Positions 50,898 through 60,209 of a DNA stretch of 64,000 nucleotides are shown in pieces. Position 1 is the first letter of the stretch, and the number at the start of each line of letters is the position of its first letter. A program made the position numbers and the translations under genes. The stretch spans positions 4,836,001 through 4,900,000 of the forward strand of contig NZ_RBKT01000001.1 of NCBI RefSeq assembly GCF_003633685.1, read 5' to 3'. The stretch is from Micromonospora pisi. Its GTDB lineage: Bacteria; Actinomycetota; Actinomycetes; Mycobacteriales; Micromonosporaceae. The notes under the pieces are model-generated. The model saw only the letters and a list, made by a program, of their open reading frames with translations. It had not been told where the DNA came from and ran no database searches.

Positions 50898-51195
50898 ACG
50901 TGCTTCCTTTTCTTGCTACTGCGGTCAGCCGGACGCTGATCAGCGATGCCGCTGACAGACCCGACGTCAGCGGAAGTTGCCTCGCTGACGTCGGTGGCCG
51001 GTGCACGGCGGACAGGGATCGCTGCCGGAATCGGGTTCCGACGGGCGGAAAGGTCCCTGATGATTACAAGACGTGTCCGGGTCGCGTCCCTCCGGAATAA
51101 GCTCTGATACCTCACCGAACCTGAATGGATTGCGCGATCAGGACACACGGTTGACGGCCGTGCCGGTGTATTGGTTCAAAGGTTTCTTGTAACCG
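50898..51195. promoter_or_regulatory. Promoter region of the secreted glycan genes
   Basis: No gene. A CCGCTGAC-N9-GTCAGCGG dyad at 50949-50973 with a further half-site GCTGACGTC near 50983 looks like a binding site for a sugar-responsive repressor; a second loose GGTT...AACC dyad is near 51172-51195. No regulator gene is adjacent. Confidence 0.5.
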
Positions 51196-51256
51196 ATGGT
51201 GGGTGGCCTCGCCACGCAGCTCGTGCGGGGCGGGCGGCAAGGTCGTGTTGACTCCG
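51196..51256 (+). pseudogene. Relic of the quinone reductase gene
   Basis: 51196-51225 resembles the Rossmann-coding part at about 44934-44965, and 51234-51256 is identical over 23 nt to the 3' end at 45350-45372. The middle of the gene is missing, so this is a deletion-fused scrap. Confidence 0.8.
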
Positions 51257-51297
51257 CAGCGAGCAGCGAGCAGCGGGCAGCGAGCAGCGGGCAGCGG
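51256..51297. repeat. 7-bp tandem repeat (GCAGCGA/G x6)
   Basis: Six uninterrupted units right after the reductase relic; a likely slippage or recombination product. Confidence 0.9.
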
Positions 51298-51316
51298 GAT
51301 CGGCGGACGGTGGACG

Positions 51317-51718
51317 TCAGAGCGCGGCGGCGCCGGCCTCGGCGACGGTCTGGTCCTGGTTGTCGTCACCGCCGCTGACGCCGATCCCGCCGATCACCTT
51401 GCCGTCGCGGAGCAGCGGGATACCGCCCGCGAAGATGACCACCCGGCCGCCGTTCGTGGTGTGGATGCCGAAGAACGGTTGCCCCGGTTGTGCGTTGCCG
51501 GCCAGGTCCTTGGTCGCGATGTCGAACGCCCGTGCGGTCCACGCCTTGTTGACGCTGATGTCGATACTGCCGATCCAGGCGCCGTCCATTCGGACCTGGG
51601 CGAGCAGGTTGCCCCCGTGGTCCACCACCGCGATGTTCTCCGGTTGGCCGATCTCGTTGGCGCGTGCCTCGGCGGCGGCGATCAACCGACGCGCGTCGGC
51701 GAGTGTCAGAGCGGACAT
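51317..51718 (-). CDS. GlcG/HbpS-type heme-binding-like protein
   Basis: 133 residues. ADARRLIAAAEARANEIGQP, VAVVDHGGNLLAQVRMDGA, GGIPLLRDGKVIGGIGVSGG. This DUF336/HbpS family binds heme or cobalamin-like ligands or acts in glycolate-type operons. No signal peptide, so a cytosolic form. ATG 51718 preceded by GAGGGG. Confidence 0.9.
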   Translation of the reverse strand: MSALTLADARRLIAAAEARANEIGQPENIAVVDHGGNLLAQVRMDGAWIGSIDISVNKAWTARAFDIATKDLAGNAQPGQPFFGIHTTNGGRVVIFAGGIPLLRDGKVIGGIGVSGGDDNQDQTVAEAGAAAL

Positions 51719-51754
51719 GTGCACCCCTCGATGTTGATGGCATCCACCGCCGGT

Positions 51755-52891
<1,137 letters not shown>

Positions 52892-53062
52892 CTCGGCTCA
52901 GCTCCTGTCCGCACCCGGGATCCTGTTAACGACCCTAGGTCCGGCAGGGGGCACAGAGGCTGGATATGCGGAACGGCGAACGCCGCGCTGAGCTGCGACA
53001 TTCGCCGTTCCGAGGGTTCCGTGCTCGGTGGCGCGGGGCCTACCGCACGCCGGGTGCGACGT
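52892..53062. other. Gap between fdhA and the FKBP gene
   Basis: 171 nt; no gene or clear hairpin seen; should hold the fdhA promoter. Confidence 0.4.
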
Positions 53063-53782
53063 CTACTGCACGCCGAGTACGTCGACCACGAAGCGCAGCG
53101 TGCCGCCCGGGGCGCCGTTGGTCGGGTTCTCGCCGTACGCGAGGGCGGCCGGGATGTCGAGCTGGATCCGGCTGCCGACCTTCGCGCCGACCAGGCCCTG
53201 GTCCCAGCCCGGGATGACCTGGCCGACACCGAGCTGGAACGTGATCGGCTCGGACCGGCTCCAGGAGGAGTCGAACTCCTTGCCGTCGGCGTAGGTGACG
53301 CCGACGTAGTTCGCGGAGATCTGCTGGCCGGCCTGGGCCGCCGGACCCGTTCCCTCGATCAGGGTGGTCGGGGTCAGCTTGGTCACCTCGCCGGTGCCCT
53401 TGGCGACTGCTGGCTTCTGGGCCAGTGCCGGGTCGGCACCGTCGGGCAGCGGCGGGAACTCCGCGTTCGCCGGCGGCTGCGCGCCGGGGGCGGCGGGATC
53501 GGCCGGGGCGGCGGGATCAGCCGGGGCGCTGGCGCCGGGGTCCGAGGCGACACCGTTGTCCGCCGGGTCGTCCTTGCCGGTGTTGTCCAGGGCGATGAAC
53601 GCGATGACGATCACGGCGATCACGGCCAGGCCGGCGAGCGCGCCGGCGAGTGCCTGACGGCGGCGCTTCGCGGCCGCGGCCTTCGCCTTGGCGGCCTTGG
53701 CCAGGGCGCGCTTCTCGGACTTGGTCAGCGGAGCCTCGTCGCCGGTCACGTTGGCGGGGCGGCTCTGGACCTGATCACTCAT
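53063..53782 (-). CDS. Membrane-anchored FKBP-type peptidyl-prolyl isomerase
   Basis: 239 residues. Basic cytosolic N-terminus (KSEKRALAKAAKAKAAAAKRRR), one membrane helix (LAGLAVIAVIVIAFIAL, ~50-68), then a Pro/Ala linker. The FKBP domain is in the last ~110 residues: QISANYVGVTYADGKEFDSSW, VIPGWDQGLVG, IPAALAYGE and TLRFVVDVLGVQ. Likely folds proteins on the outer face. Confidence 0.93.
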   Translation of the reverse strand: MSDQVQSRPANVTGDEAPLTKSEKRALAKAAKAKAAAAKRRRQALAGALAGLAVIAVIVIAFIALDNTGKDDPADNGVASDPGASAPADPAAPADPAAPGAQPPANAEFPPLPDGADPALAQKPAVAKGTGEVTKLTPTTLIEGTGPAAQAGQQISANYVGVTYADGKEFDSSWSRSEPITFQLGVGQVIPGWDQGLVGAKVGSRIQLDIPAALAYGENPTNGAPGGTLRFVVDVLGVQ

Positions 53783-54024
53783 GGGTGTCGGCTCCTGCAG
53801 AAGAGGTCGGGGCGGGCGGCCTCGCCCGGGGGTGTTCTGATCGAAAGGCTCTGCATACGGTACTCGGCCGGCCGCGATTTGACCCTGGAGCGGGTGATCA
53901 TTCCTGGTTCGGGCGGCCGGCGTTCCGAGTGCACCGGGCACCGGACGTACGCGCTCCCGCCGGGTGAGGTCCGGCTGGTGGTACGGGCCACGCCGACCCG
54001 TCGGCCCGTACGCGGCTCACATTC

Positions 54025-55086
54025 TCAGGCGGATTTGCGAGTGCTCTTCTTCGCCGGGGTGGCCTTCTTCGCACCGGTCGACTTGGCTCCGGTGGACTTC
54101 GCCCCGCCCGATTTCGTACCGGCGGATTTTGCCGCCGTGGATGTGGCGCCGGTCGATTTTGTGCCGGCCGCCTTCTTCTGGGCGGTCTTCTTCGCTGGCG
54201 CCTTTGCGGCAGTTTTTGTCGCCTTGGCCGCCTTCGCCGCCTGCTGGGCGGATTTCGCGGCCGAGATCGGCGTGGCCTTGGCCACCCCGCCGCCGGACGG
54301 TTCCTCGCCCCGCGCGGCCCGCGCCCGGTCCACCGAGGCGCGCAGCGCGGCCATCAGGTCGACGGCCGCCGCCGGGGCCTCCTCCGCCTCCTCCGGCTGC
54401 ACCACCTCACGCCCCTCCACCTTCGCGTCGATGACCTCCTGCAACGCCGCCCGGTAGTCGTCGGTGAACGCATCCGGCTGGAACTCCCCGGCCATCGAGT
54501 CGATCAATGAGCTGGCCATCGCCAGCTCCGGCGGGCGTACGGAGATGTCCTCGTCGAGGAAGTTGAAGGTGGGGACACGTACCTCGTCGGGCCAGAGCAT
54601 CGTGTTGAGCAGCAGCACCCCGTCCCGGACCCGCAGGGTGGCGAGCTGTTCGCGCTGGCGCAGCGCCACCTTGACGATCGCGACCCGGTCGGAGTCGATC
54701 AGCGCGTCCCGGAGCAGCACGTACGGCTTGGTCGCGGCGCCGTCCGGCTCCAGGAAGTACGCCTTGTTGTAGAGGATCGGGTCCACCTGCTCGGCCGGTA
54801 CGAACTCCAGCACGTCGATCGCGTGCGAGGTGGTCAACGGCAGTTCGGCGAAATCATCGTCGGTGAGGATCACCATCTCGCCGCCGCCCAGGTCGTACCC
54901 CTTGGCGATGTCGTCGTAGCTGACCTCCTCGCCGTCGATCGAGCAGGTACGTTTGTACTTGATCCGCCCGCCGTCGGTCCGGTGCACCTGATGGAAGCGA
55001 ATGTCTTTTTCCTCGGTGGCTGAATAGAGCCTTACCCCGATGGACACCAGGCCGAATGAGACCGCGCCCCGCCAGATAGCCCGCAT
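54025..55086 (-). CDS. ku: Ku protein (NHEJ)
   Basis: 353 residues. Starts MRAIWRGAVSFGLVSIGVRLYSAT and has FHQVHRTDGGRIKYKR, as bacterial Ku. Forms a ring at DNA ends and recruits LigD. The C-terminus (about 280-353) is a Lys/Ala/Thr tail with repeated TKSTGAK/AKSTGAK units, typical of actinobacteria and probably DNA-binding. Divergent from the ligase/polymerase pair over 85 nt. Confidence 0.96.
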   Translation of the reverse strand: MRAIWRGAVSFGLVSIGVRLYSATEEKDIRFHQVHRTDGGRIKYKRTCSIDGEEVSYDDIAKGYDLGGGEMVILTDDDFAELPLTTSHAIDVLEFVPAEQVDPILYNKAYFLEPDGAATKPYVLLRDALIDSDRVAIVKVALRQREQLATLRVRDGVLLLNTMLWPDEVRVPTFNFLDEDISVRPPELAMASSLIDSMAGEFQPDAFTDDYRAALQEVIDAKVEGREVVQPEEAEEAPAAAVDLMAALRASVDRARAARGEEPSGGGVAKATPISAAKSAQQAAKAAKATKTAAKAPAKKTAQKKAAGTKSTGATSTAAKSAGTKSGGAKSTGAKSTGAKKATPAKKSTRKSA

Positions 55087-55159
55087 TCCCCGCTCCTTTC
55101 CCCGGTATTGACCAGGATTGCATCTGGTGGAAGATGGGGCGAGTGTTTCCCTGCGGACC

Positions 55160-55165
55160 TAGAGT
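55160..55165 (+). promoter_or_regulatory. Candidate -10 box (TAGAGT), leaderless ligase gene
   Basis: 6 nt before the GTG at 55172; same box as the nudix gene. Confidence 0.5.
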
Positions 55166-55171
55166 GATGTC

Positions 55172-56113
55172 GTGCCGGGCGCACCGCTCAAACCGATGCT
55201 CGCCACCACCGGGGAGCTGCCCAGCGGCGCCGGCTGGGGGTACGAGTTCAAATGGGACGGCGTACGCGCGCTCGCCCAGATCGCCGGCGGCGTGATCCGG
55301 CTCTACGCCCGCTCCGGTACGGAGATCACCGCGGCCTACCCGGAGTTGGCGCCACTGCGCCAGCAGGTGCCGAACGCCCTGCTCGACGGCGAGGTGGTGG
55401 TGCTGACCGAGCGGGGGCAGCCCTCGTTCACCGCGCTCGCCGAGCGGATGCACGTACGCGACCCGGGGCGGGCGGCGCGGCTGGCGGCGAGCATGCCGGT
55501 GACGTACCTGATCTTCGACGTGTTGCGGCTGGCCGACGTGGACCTGACCGGCCAGCCGTACCAGCAGCGCCGGGCGACCCTCGACGGCCTGGGGTTGGCC
55601 GGGGCGCGTTGGGCGGCTCCGCCGGTCTTCCCGGACGGCCCGGCGACCTACGAGGCAGCGGGTGAGCACGGCCTGGAGGGAGTGGTCGCCAAGCGGCTCG
55701 ACTCGGTCTACCGGCCGGGCGTGCGGTCACCGGACTGGGTCAAGGTCAAACTGGAGGTGACCGGCGATTTTGTGGTCGGCGGCTGGCGTCCCGGTGCCCG
55801 CCGGATCGGCGGGCTGCTGGTCGGGGTGCCGGCACCGGACGGTGGACTGATCTTCCGGGGGCGGGTCGGCGGCGGGATCGGGGCGGCGGCCGAACGTGAA
55901 CTGCTCGACGTGCTGGAACCGCTCCAGGTCCAGACGCCGCCCTTCGCGGAAAGGGTGCCGCGTGAGGATGCCCGGGGCGCGATCTGGGTACGTCCCGAGA
56001 TCGTGGTCGAGGTGAAGTACGGCCAGCGCACCCCGGACGGGCGGCTGCGGTTTCCGCGGTTGCGCCGGTTGCGCCCGGACAAGACGGCGGAGGATGTCGA
56101 CGATGCCGGCTGA
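55172..56113 (+). CDS. ATP-dependent DNA ligase (LigC/LigD ligase domain)
   Basis: 313 residues. Adenylation motif K27-W-D-G (FKWDGVRAL), then RSGTEITAAYPEL, LLDGEVVV and EGVVAKRLDSVYRPG, KVKL. An OB-fold C-terminal part follows. Works with Ku in end joining. No polymerase or nuclease domain is fused. GTG start, leaderless. Overlaps the next gene by 20 nt. Confidence 0.95.
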   Translation: MPGAPLKPMLATTGELPSGAGWGYEFKWDGVRALAQIAGGVIRLYARSGTEITAAYPELAPLRQQVPNALLDGEVVVLTERGQPSFTALAERMHVRDPGRAARLAASMPVTYLIFDVLRLADVDLTGQPYQQRRATLDGLGLAGARWAAPPVFPDGPATYEAAGEHGLEGVVAKRLDSVYRPGVRSPDWVKVKLEVTGDFVVGGWRPGARRIGGLLVGVPAPDGGLIFRGRVGGGIGAAAERELLDVLEPLQVQTPPFAERVPREDARGAIWVRPEIVVEVKYGQRTPDGRLRFPRLRRLRPDKTAEDVDDAG

Positions 56114-57032
56114 GAAAGTCAGGGTCGAGGTGGAGGGGCGGAACCTGGAGGTCTCCAACCTGGACAAGGTGCTCTATCCCGGAGTCGGTTTCACCAAGGG
56201 CGAGGTGATCGACTACTACACCCGGATCGCTCCGGTGCTGCTGCCGCACCTGCGGGACCGGCCGCTGACCAGGATCCGTTACCCGAACGGGGTGGGCGAG
56301 TCGTTCTTCTTCGAGAAGAACGCCCCGGCCAGCACCCCCGACTGGGTACGCCAGGAGCGGCTTCCCGCGCCGGGCTCGTCGAAGGGCCGGGACGAACTGG
56401 ACTACGTGGTCGCCGACGACCTGCCCACCCTGGTCTGGCTGGCGAACCTGGCCGCGTTGGAGCTGCACACCCCACAGTGGCGGGTGGGCACCCGGCGCCA
56501 GGGCGACCCCCGACCGGACCTGATGGTGGTCGACCTCGACCCGGGTGCCCCGGCCGCCCTGGCGGAGTGCTGCGTGGTGGCGGTACGGATGCGCGACCGG
56601 TTGGCCGAGGACGGGATCGCCAGCTATCCGAAGACCTCCGGCAAGAAGGGCATGCAGCTCTGTTGCCCGATCGCCGGCAAGCAGTCGGCGGACGAGGTCT
56701 CCGCATATGCGCGGCGAGTGGCGGAGGAGTTGGAGCGGGGCGAGCCGAAGCTGGTCACCGCGAAGATGGCGAAGCGGCTGCGCCCCGGCAAGATCTTCAT
56801 CGACTGGAGCCAGAACAACGCGGCGAAGACGACGGTGGCGCCGTACTCGCTGCGGGCGGGGGCGGTGCCCGCCGCGTCGGCGCCGCTGACCTGGGACGAG
56901 GTGGAGGCGGTTACCTCGGGGGAGGTGGGCGCGGTGCGCCAGTTCACCGCCGCCGAGGTCCTGGACCGAGCGCAGGAGTACGGCGACCTGATGGCGGAAC
57001 TGCTCGTTCCAGGCCCCAAACTGCCTCGCTGA
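56094..57032 (+). CDS. LigD-type polymerase/primase domain protein
   Basis: 312 residues. SNLDKVLYPGVGFTKGEVIDYY, then RYPNGVGESFFFEKNAP, and the catalytic metal motif D147-L-D149-P-G in LMVVDLDPG. TSGKKGMQLCCPI is the usual SGxKG-His region, with Cys in place of one conserved His-type residue. Fills gaps at broken ends. In Mycobacterium this is fused to the ligase; here it is separate. ATG 56094 or 56103. Confidence 0.94.
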   Translation: MSTMPAEKVRVEVEGRNLEVSNLDKVLYPGVGFTKGEVIDYYTRIAPVLLPHLRDRPLTRIRYPNGVGESFFFEKNAPASTPDWVRQERLPAPGSSKGRDELDYVVADDLPTLVWLANLAALELHTPQWRVGTRRQGDPRPDLMVVDLDPGAPAALAECCVVAVRMRDRLAEDGIASYPKTSGKKGMQLCCPIAGKQSADEVSAYARRVAEELERGEPKLVTAKMAKRLRPGKIFIDWSQNNAAKTTVAPYSLRAGAVPAASAPLTWDEVEAVTSGEVGAVRQFTAAEVLDRAQEYGDLMAELLVPGPKLPR

Positions 57033-57086
57033 CGGCCCTGCTTTCTCGCTGTCTTGCCGGCCGTCGGCGAAGAATATCCGGAGGTC

Positions 57087-57130
57087 TCGTACACGTTTTT
57101 CCGTGTAGCTACATGAGAGAACGTGTACGA
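57087..57130. promoter_or_regulatory. 44-bp nested dyad upstream of the XRE gene
   Basis: Outer perfect arms TCGTACACGTT/AACGTGTACGA and a central 10-bp palindrome TGTAGCTACA, all sharing one centre (57108.5). Likely operator for a dimeric regulator such as the nearby XRE protein. Confidence 0.7.
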
Positions 57131-57159
57131 AGAAGTCGCTTCACGTCCACGATTCTGGG

Positions 57160-57180
57160 TTGTCCACAGGGTTGTCCACA
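57160..57180 (+). promoter_or_regulatory. Two DnaA-box 9-mers
   Basis: TTGTCCACA at 57160-57168 and 57172-57180, both perfect to the actinobacterial DnaA-box consensus, 12 bp apart. They lie 52-72 nt before the XRE start, so DnaA may influence it. Two boxes alone do not make an origin. Confidence 0.6.
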
Positions 57181-57231
57181 GCTGGGTGTGAGTGGGTGGC
57201 GGGCGACCGCCGGGCCGGTCACCATCAGTCG

Positions 57232-57750
57232 ATGCCGAACGCCACCCTCGCCCGGCAGTTGGGCTCGCTGCTGCGGCTGGAGCGGGAAGGGGCCGGGCTG
57301 ACCCAGGCCAAGCTCGCCGTCCGAGCCGATGTATCCCAGCAGTGCGTCTCGCACTTCGAGCGCGGCACCTCGGCACCGACGGCGACCCTGGTCGAGCGGC
57401 TCTTCGACGCACTCGGCAAGCAGTTGCGGTTGGAGGTCGAGGAACGCGACGCCGACCTGGACGCCGCGATCGACGCCGCCACCGGCACGGACGACGAAAC
57501 CGATGACGAAAACAACGACGAACCCGACGTCGTCGAGGCGCTGCTCCACGAGTTGGGCGTGCTGTGGCGGCGGGCGTCGCCGGAGCTGGAGTACCTGATC
57601 GACGGCGAGCTCGCCGCGGCACTGCAAGGGCGGCCCACTGCGCTGGTTGACGACCGGTGGCGAGCTACGGGTGCGCCTGCTGCCCCGGCTCCCAGCGCCG
57701 GTGCTGGTCCGGACGGGCGGTCGGGAGATGCGGGTGCGGCCGTTGGGTGA
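57232..57750 (+). CDS. XRE-family regulator, probably truncated
   Basis: 172 residues. Helix-turn-helix at about 8-60: LGSLLRLEREGAGLTQAKLAVRADVSQQ, then CVSHFERGTSAPT. An acidic stretch (DDETDDENNDE) is followed by EALLHELGVLWRRASPELEYLIDGEL. After ~residue 130 the reading turns into low-complexity Ala/Gly/Pro, while another frame shows a protein-like continuation (57620-57832), so the original gene was longer. It may still act as a repressor with an altered C-terminus. Confidence 0.7.
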   Translation: MPNATLARQLGSLLRLEREGAGLTQAKLAVRADVSQQCVSHFERGTSAPTATLVERLFDALGKQLRLEVEERDADLDAAIDAATGTDDETDDENNDEPDVVEALLHELGVLWRRASPELEYLIDGELAAALQGRPTALVDDRWRATGAPAAPAPSAGAGPDGRSGDAGAAVG

Positions 57751-57832
57751 TGTCGAACGCGACGAACCGCAGATCGCCCGGATCGCCGCCCGAGCCAGGG
57801 CCCGGACGGCGACCGGTACGGCGAACGAGTGA
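57620..57832 (+). pseudogene. Frameshifted C-terminal remnant of the XRE gene
   Basis: In the +1 frame relative to 57232 the sequence reads PLRWLTTGGELRVRLLPRLP...MRVRPLGDVERDEPQIARI and stops at 57832. Composition and motifs fit the nucleotidyltransferase-like end that I recall in homologous XRE proteins. A deletion with frameshift near 57620-57650 would explain it. Not proven. Confidence 0.55.
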
Positions 57833-57838
57833 ACCCGC

Positions 57839-59548
57839 TCAGTCGATGCTGGGCAGCGGCGGCCCGAGCACGTCGTCGGCGTCGACGATCGTGTAGGCGT
57901 ACCCCTGCTCGGCGAGGAACCGCTGCCGGTGTGCGGCGTACTCGGTGTCGATCGTGTCCCGGGAGACCACGGTGTAGAAATGCGCCTGCCGGCGGTCCGC
58001 CTTCGGGCGCAGCACCCGGCCGAGCCGCTGCGCCTCCTCCTGGCGGGAGCCGAACGTGCCGGAGACCTGGATCGCGATCCCGGCCTCGGGCAGGTCGATC
58101 GAGAAGTTACCCACCTTCGAGATGACCAGGGTGGGGATCTCCCCCGAGCGGAACGCGTCGAAGAGCCGTTCACGCTCCTTGTTGGTGGTCGACCCCTGCA
58201 CGATCGGCGCGTTTAGGAACTCGCCCAACTGGTGCAACTGGTCGATGTAGCCGCCGATCACCAACACCTGGTCGTTGCGGTGCCGGTCGATCAGGGCCTT
58301 CACCACCGGCAGCTTGGTCCGGGCGGTGGCCGCCATCCGGTAACGCTCCTCCGGCTCGGCGGTCGCGTACGCCATCCGCTCGGCGTCGGTCAGCGTCACC
58401 CGTACCTCGGTGCAGTCGGCCGGGGCGATCCAGCCCTGCGCCTCGATGTCCTTCCACGGCGCGTCGTACCGCTTCGGGCCGATCAGGGAGAAGACGTCGC
58501 CCTCGCGGCCGTCCTCCCGGACCAGGGTCGCGGTCAGCCCCAGCCGGCGACGGGCCTGGAGATCGGCGGTGAACCGGAAGATCGGCGCCGGCAGCAGGTG
58601 CACCTCGTCGTAGATGACCAGGCCCCAGTCGCGGGCGCCGAACAGGTCCAGGTGGGTGAAGGCGCCGTTGCGGCGCGCGGTGAGCACCTGGTACGTCGCG
58701 ATGGTGACCGGGCGGATCTCCTTGCGTTCGCCGGAGTACTCGCCGATCTCCTCCTCGGTCAGTGAGGTACGGGCGATCAACTCGCGCTTCCACTGCCGGC
58801 CGGCGACCGTGTTCGTCACCAGGATCAGCGTGGTCGCCTTCGCCTCGGCCATCGCCGCCGCGCCGACCAGGGTCTTGCCCGCCCCACAGGGAAGCACCAC
58901 GACGCCCGACCCGCCGGCCCAGAAGGTCTGCACCGCCTCCCGCTGGTACGACCGCAGCGTCCAGGCCGACTGGTGTCGAGCCGGGTGCTGCTTGTCGGCG
59001 GGAACGTCCTTGCCCTCCTCGGCCAGCTCGATCGGGTGCGCCTCACCGTCGACGTAGCCGGCCAGGTCCTCCGCCGGCCAGCCCAGCTTGAGCAGGCCCT
59101 GCTTGAGCCGGCCGCGCTCGGACGGGTGGACGATCATGGTGTCCTCGTCGACCTTGGCACCGAGCATCCCGGCGAGTTTCTTGCTCTTCGCCACCTCGAT
59201 CAGGACCATCCGGTCGAGCGCCCGCAGCACCAGCCCGTGACTCGGGTGGTTGACCAGTTGCAGCCGCCCGTACCGGTCCATCGTCTCGGCGATGTCGACC
59301 AACAGGGCGTGCGGGACCGGGTAGCGGGAGTACTTCAACAGGGCGTCCACCACGCCCTCGGCGTCGTGCCCGGCCGCCCGCGCGTTCCAGAGCCCCAGTG
59401 GCGTCAGTCGGTAGGTGTGCACGTGTTCGGGGGAACGTTCCAGCTCGGCGAAGGGGGCGATCGCCATCCGGCAGGCGAGCGCGTCCGGGTGATCGACCTC
59501 CAGCAGCAGCGTTTTGTCTGATTGCACGATCAATGGGCCACTGCTCAC
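57839..59548 (-). CDS. XPB-type DNA repair helicase
   Basis: 569 residues. N-terminal DNA-damage-recognition-like part, then SF2 motifs: LRSYQREAV (Q region), Walker A LPCGAGKTLVG, DEVH in VIYDEVHLLPA, GLTATLVRED, and motif VI QEEAQRLGRVLRP. Translocates on DNA; bacterial XPB has been linked to repair. Starts at GTG 59548 with AGAGGAA upstream. Together with 60210-62711 it may form a pair. Confidence 0.95.
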   Translation of the reverse strand: MSSGPLIVQSDKTLLLEVDHPDALACRMAIAPFAELERSPEHVHTYRLTPLGLWNARAAGHDAEGVVDALLKYSRYPVPHALLVDIAETMDRYGRLQLVNHPSHGLVLRALDRMVLIEVAKSKKLAGMLGAKVDEDTMIVHPSERGRLKQGLLKLGWPAEDLAGYVDGEAHPIELAEEGKDVPADKQHPARHQSAWTLRSYQREAVQTFWAGGSGVVVLPCGAGKTLVGAAAMAEAKATTLILVTNTVAGRQWKRELIARTSLTEEEIGEYSGERKEIRPVTIATYQVLTARRNGAFTHLDLFGARDWGLVIYDEVHLLPAPIFRFTADLQARRRLGLTATLVREDGREGDVFSLIGPKRYDAPWKDIEAQGWIAPADCTEVRVTLTDAERMAYATAEPEERYRMAATARTKLPVVKALIDRHRNDQVLVIGGYIDQLHQLGEFLNAPIVQGSTTNKERERLFDAFRSGEIPTLVISKVGNFSIDLPEAGIAIQVSGTFGSRQEEAQRLGRVLRPKADRRQAHFYTVVSRDTIDTEYAAHRQRFLAEQGYAYTIVDADDVLGPPLPSID

Positions 59549-59976
59549 GTTCAGGTTCCTCTCGACAGCGCCGGTCCGGGTTGCTCCCGGGAGACGGCGC
59601 GGAACAAGACCCTCAAGTGTTGCACGGTCGGTAACGAATTCCGCCGGACAGATAACGAAGCGAGAAAAGTCTTCACCTCACGCAACATCCCGGACCCCCT
59701 GTGCGTCTAGCAATGGGCAGCCGCTCGGGGTGGGACGCCGGATCAACCGCCGACGATCCCTCGCCGAGCGGTGGCTGTGCTGGTCGGCGCCGGTGTAGGT
59801 GCGTTCGATCCGTCAGCGGAGCCGGTTGGATGCCCGGGGGACACCCGACCGGTCCGGGTGACGGAAGGCAACGGGGGCGAATGGCTCACCGGCGCCCGAC
59901 CGGCTCTGCCCCTGTCACCACGGCCTTGCGGGTGCCAGTCTGGTAGGGCCGGGCGGGTCCGCATGGGGAGGCAGCG
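59549..59976. other. Gap between the helicase and the small membrane protein gene
   Basis: 428 nt. I see no gene with coding character. It should hold the helicase promoter (minus) and that of the 59977 gene (plus). Confidence 0.4.
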
Positions 59977-60180
59977 ATGTCCGTGGATCGTGAGCGGGTC
60001 GGCCGTGCCACGGTCGTCGGTTACACGCTGGTCGCGATCGGCCTCTTCGGGTGGTTCCTCTTCGGTTGGCTGGTCGAACGGCAGGGCTTCGTCAACTCGG
60101 TGGGCGAGTCGGCCGGCACCGCCTTCGCCCTGCTCCTCGTCATCTCGATCGTCGGCACGGTACGGCGCAGCCGGCTCTGA
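59977..60180 (+). CDS. Small two-helix membrane protein
   Basis: 67 residues with two hydrophobic segments (VVGYTLVAIGLFGWFLFGWLV and AFALLLVISIVGTV) and a basic end (RRSRL). Convergent with the helicase-associated gene by 30 nt. Function unknown. Confidence 0.75.
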   Translation: MSVDRERVGRATVVGYTLVAIGLFGWFLFGWLVERQGFVNSVGESAGTAFALLLVISIVGTVRRSRL

Positions 60181-60209
60181 CCCGCCACGCCCGTACCGCC
60201 CCGCAACGG

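Noticed and set aside
57160-57180. Possible replication origin
   Set aside because: Only two DnaA boxes, no dnaA/dnaN and no AT-rich unwinding region.
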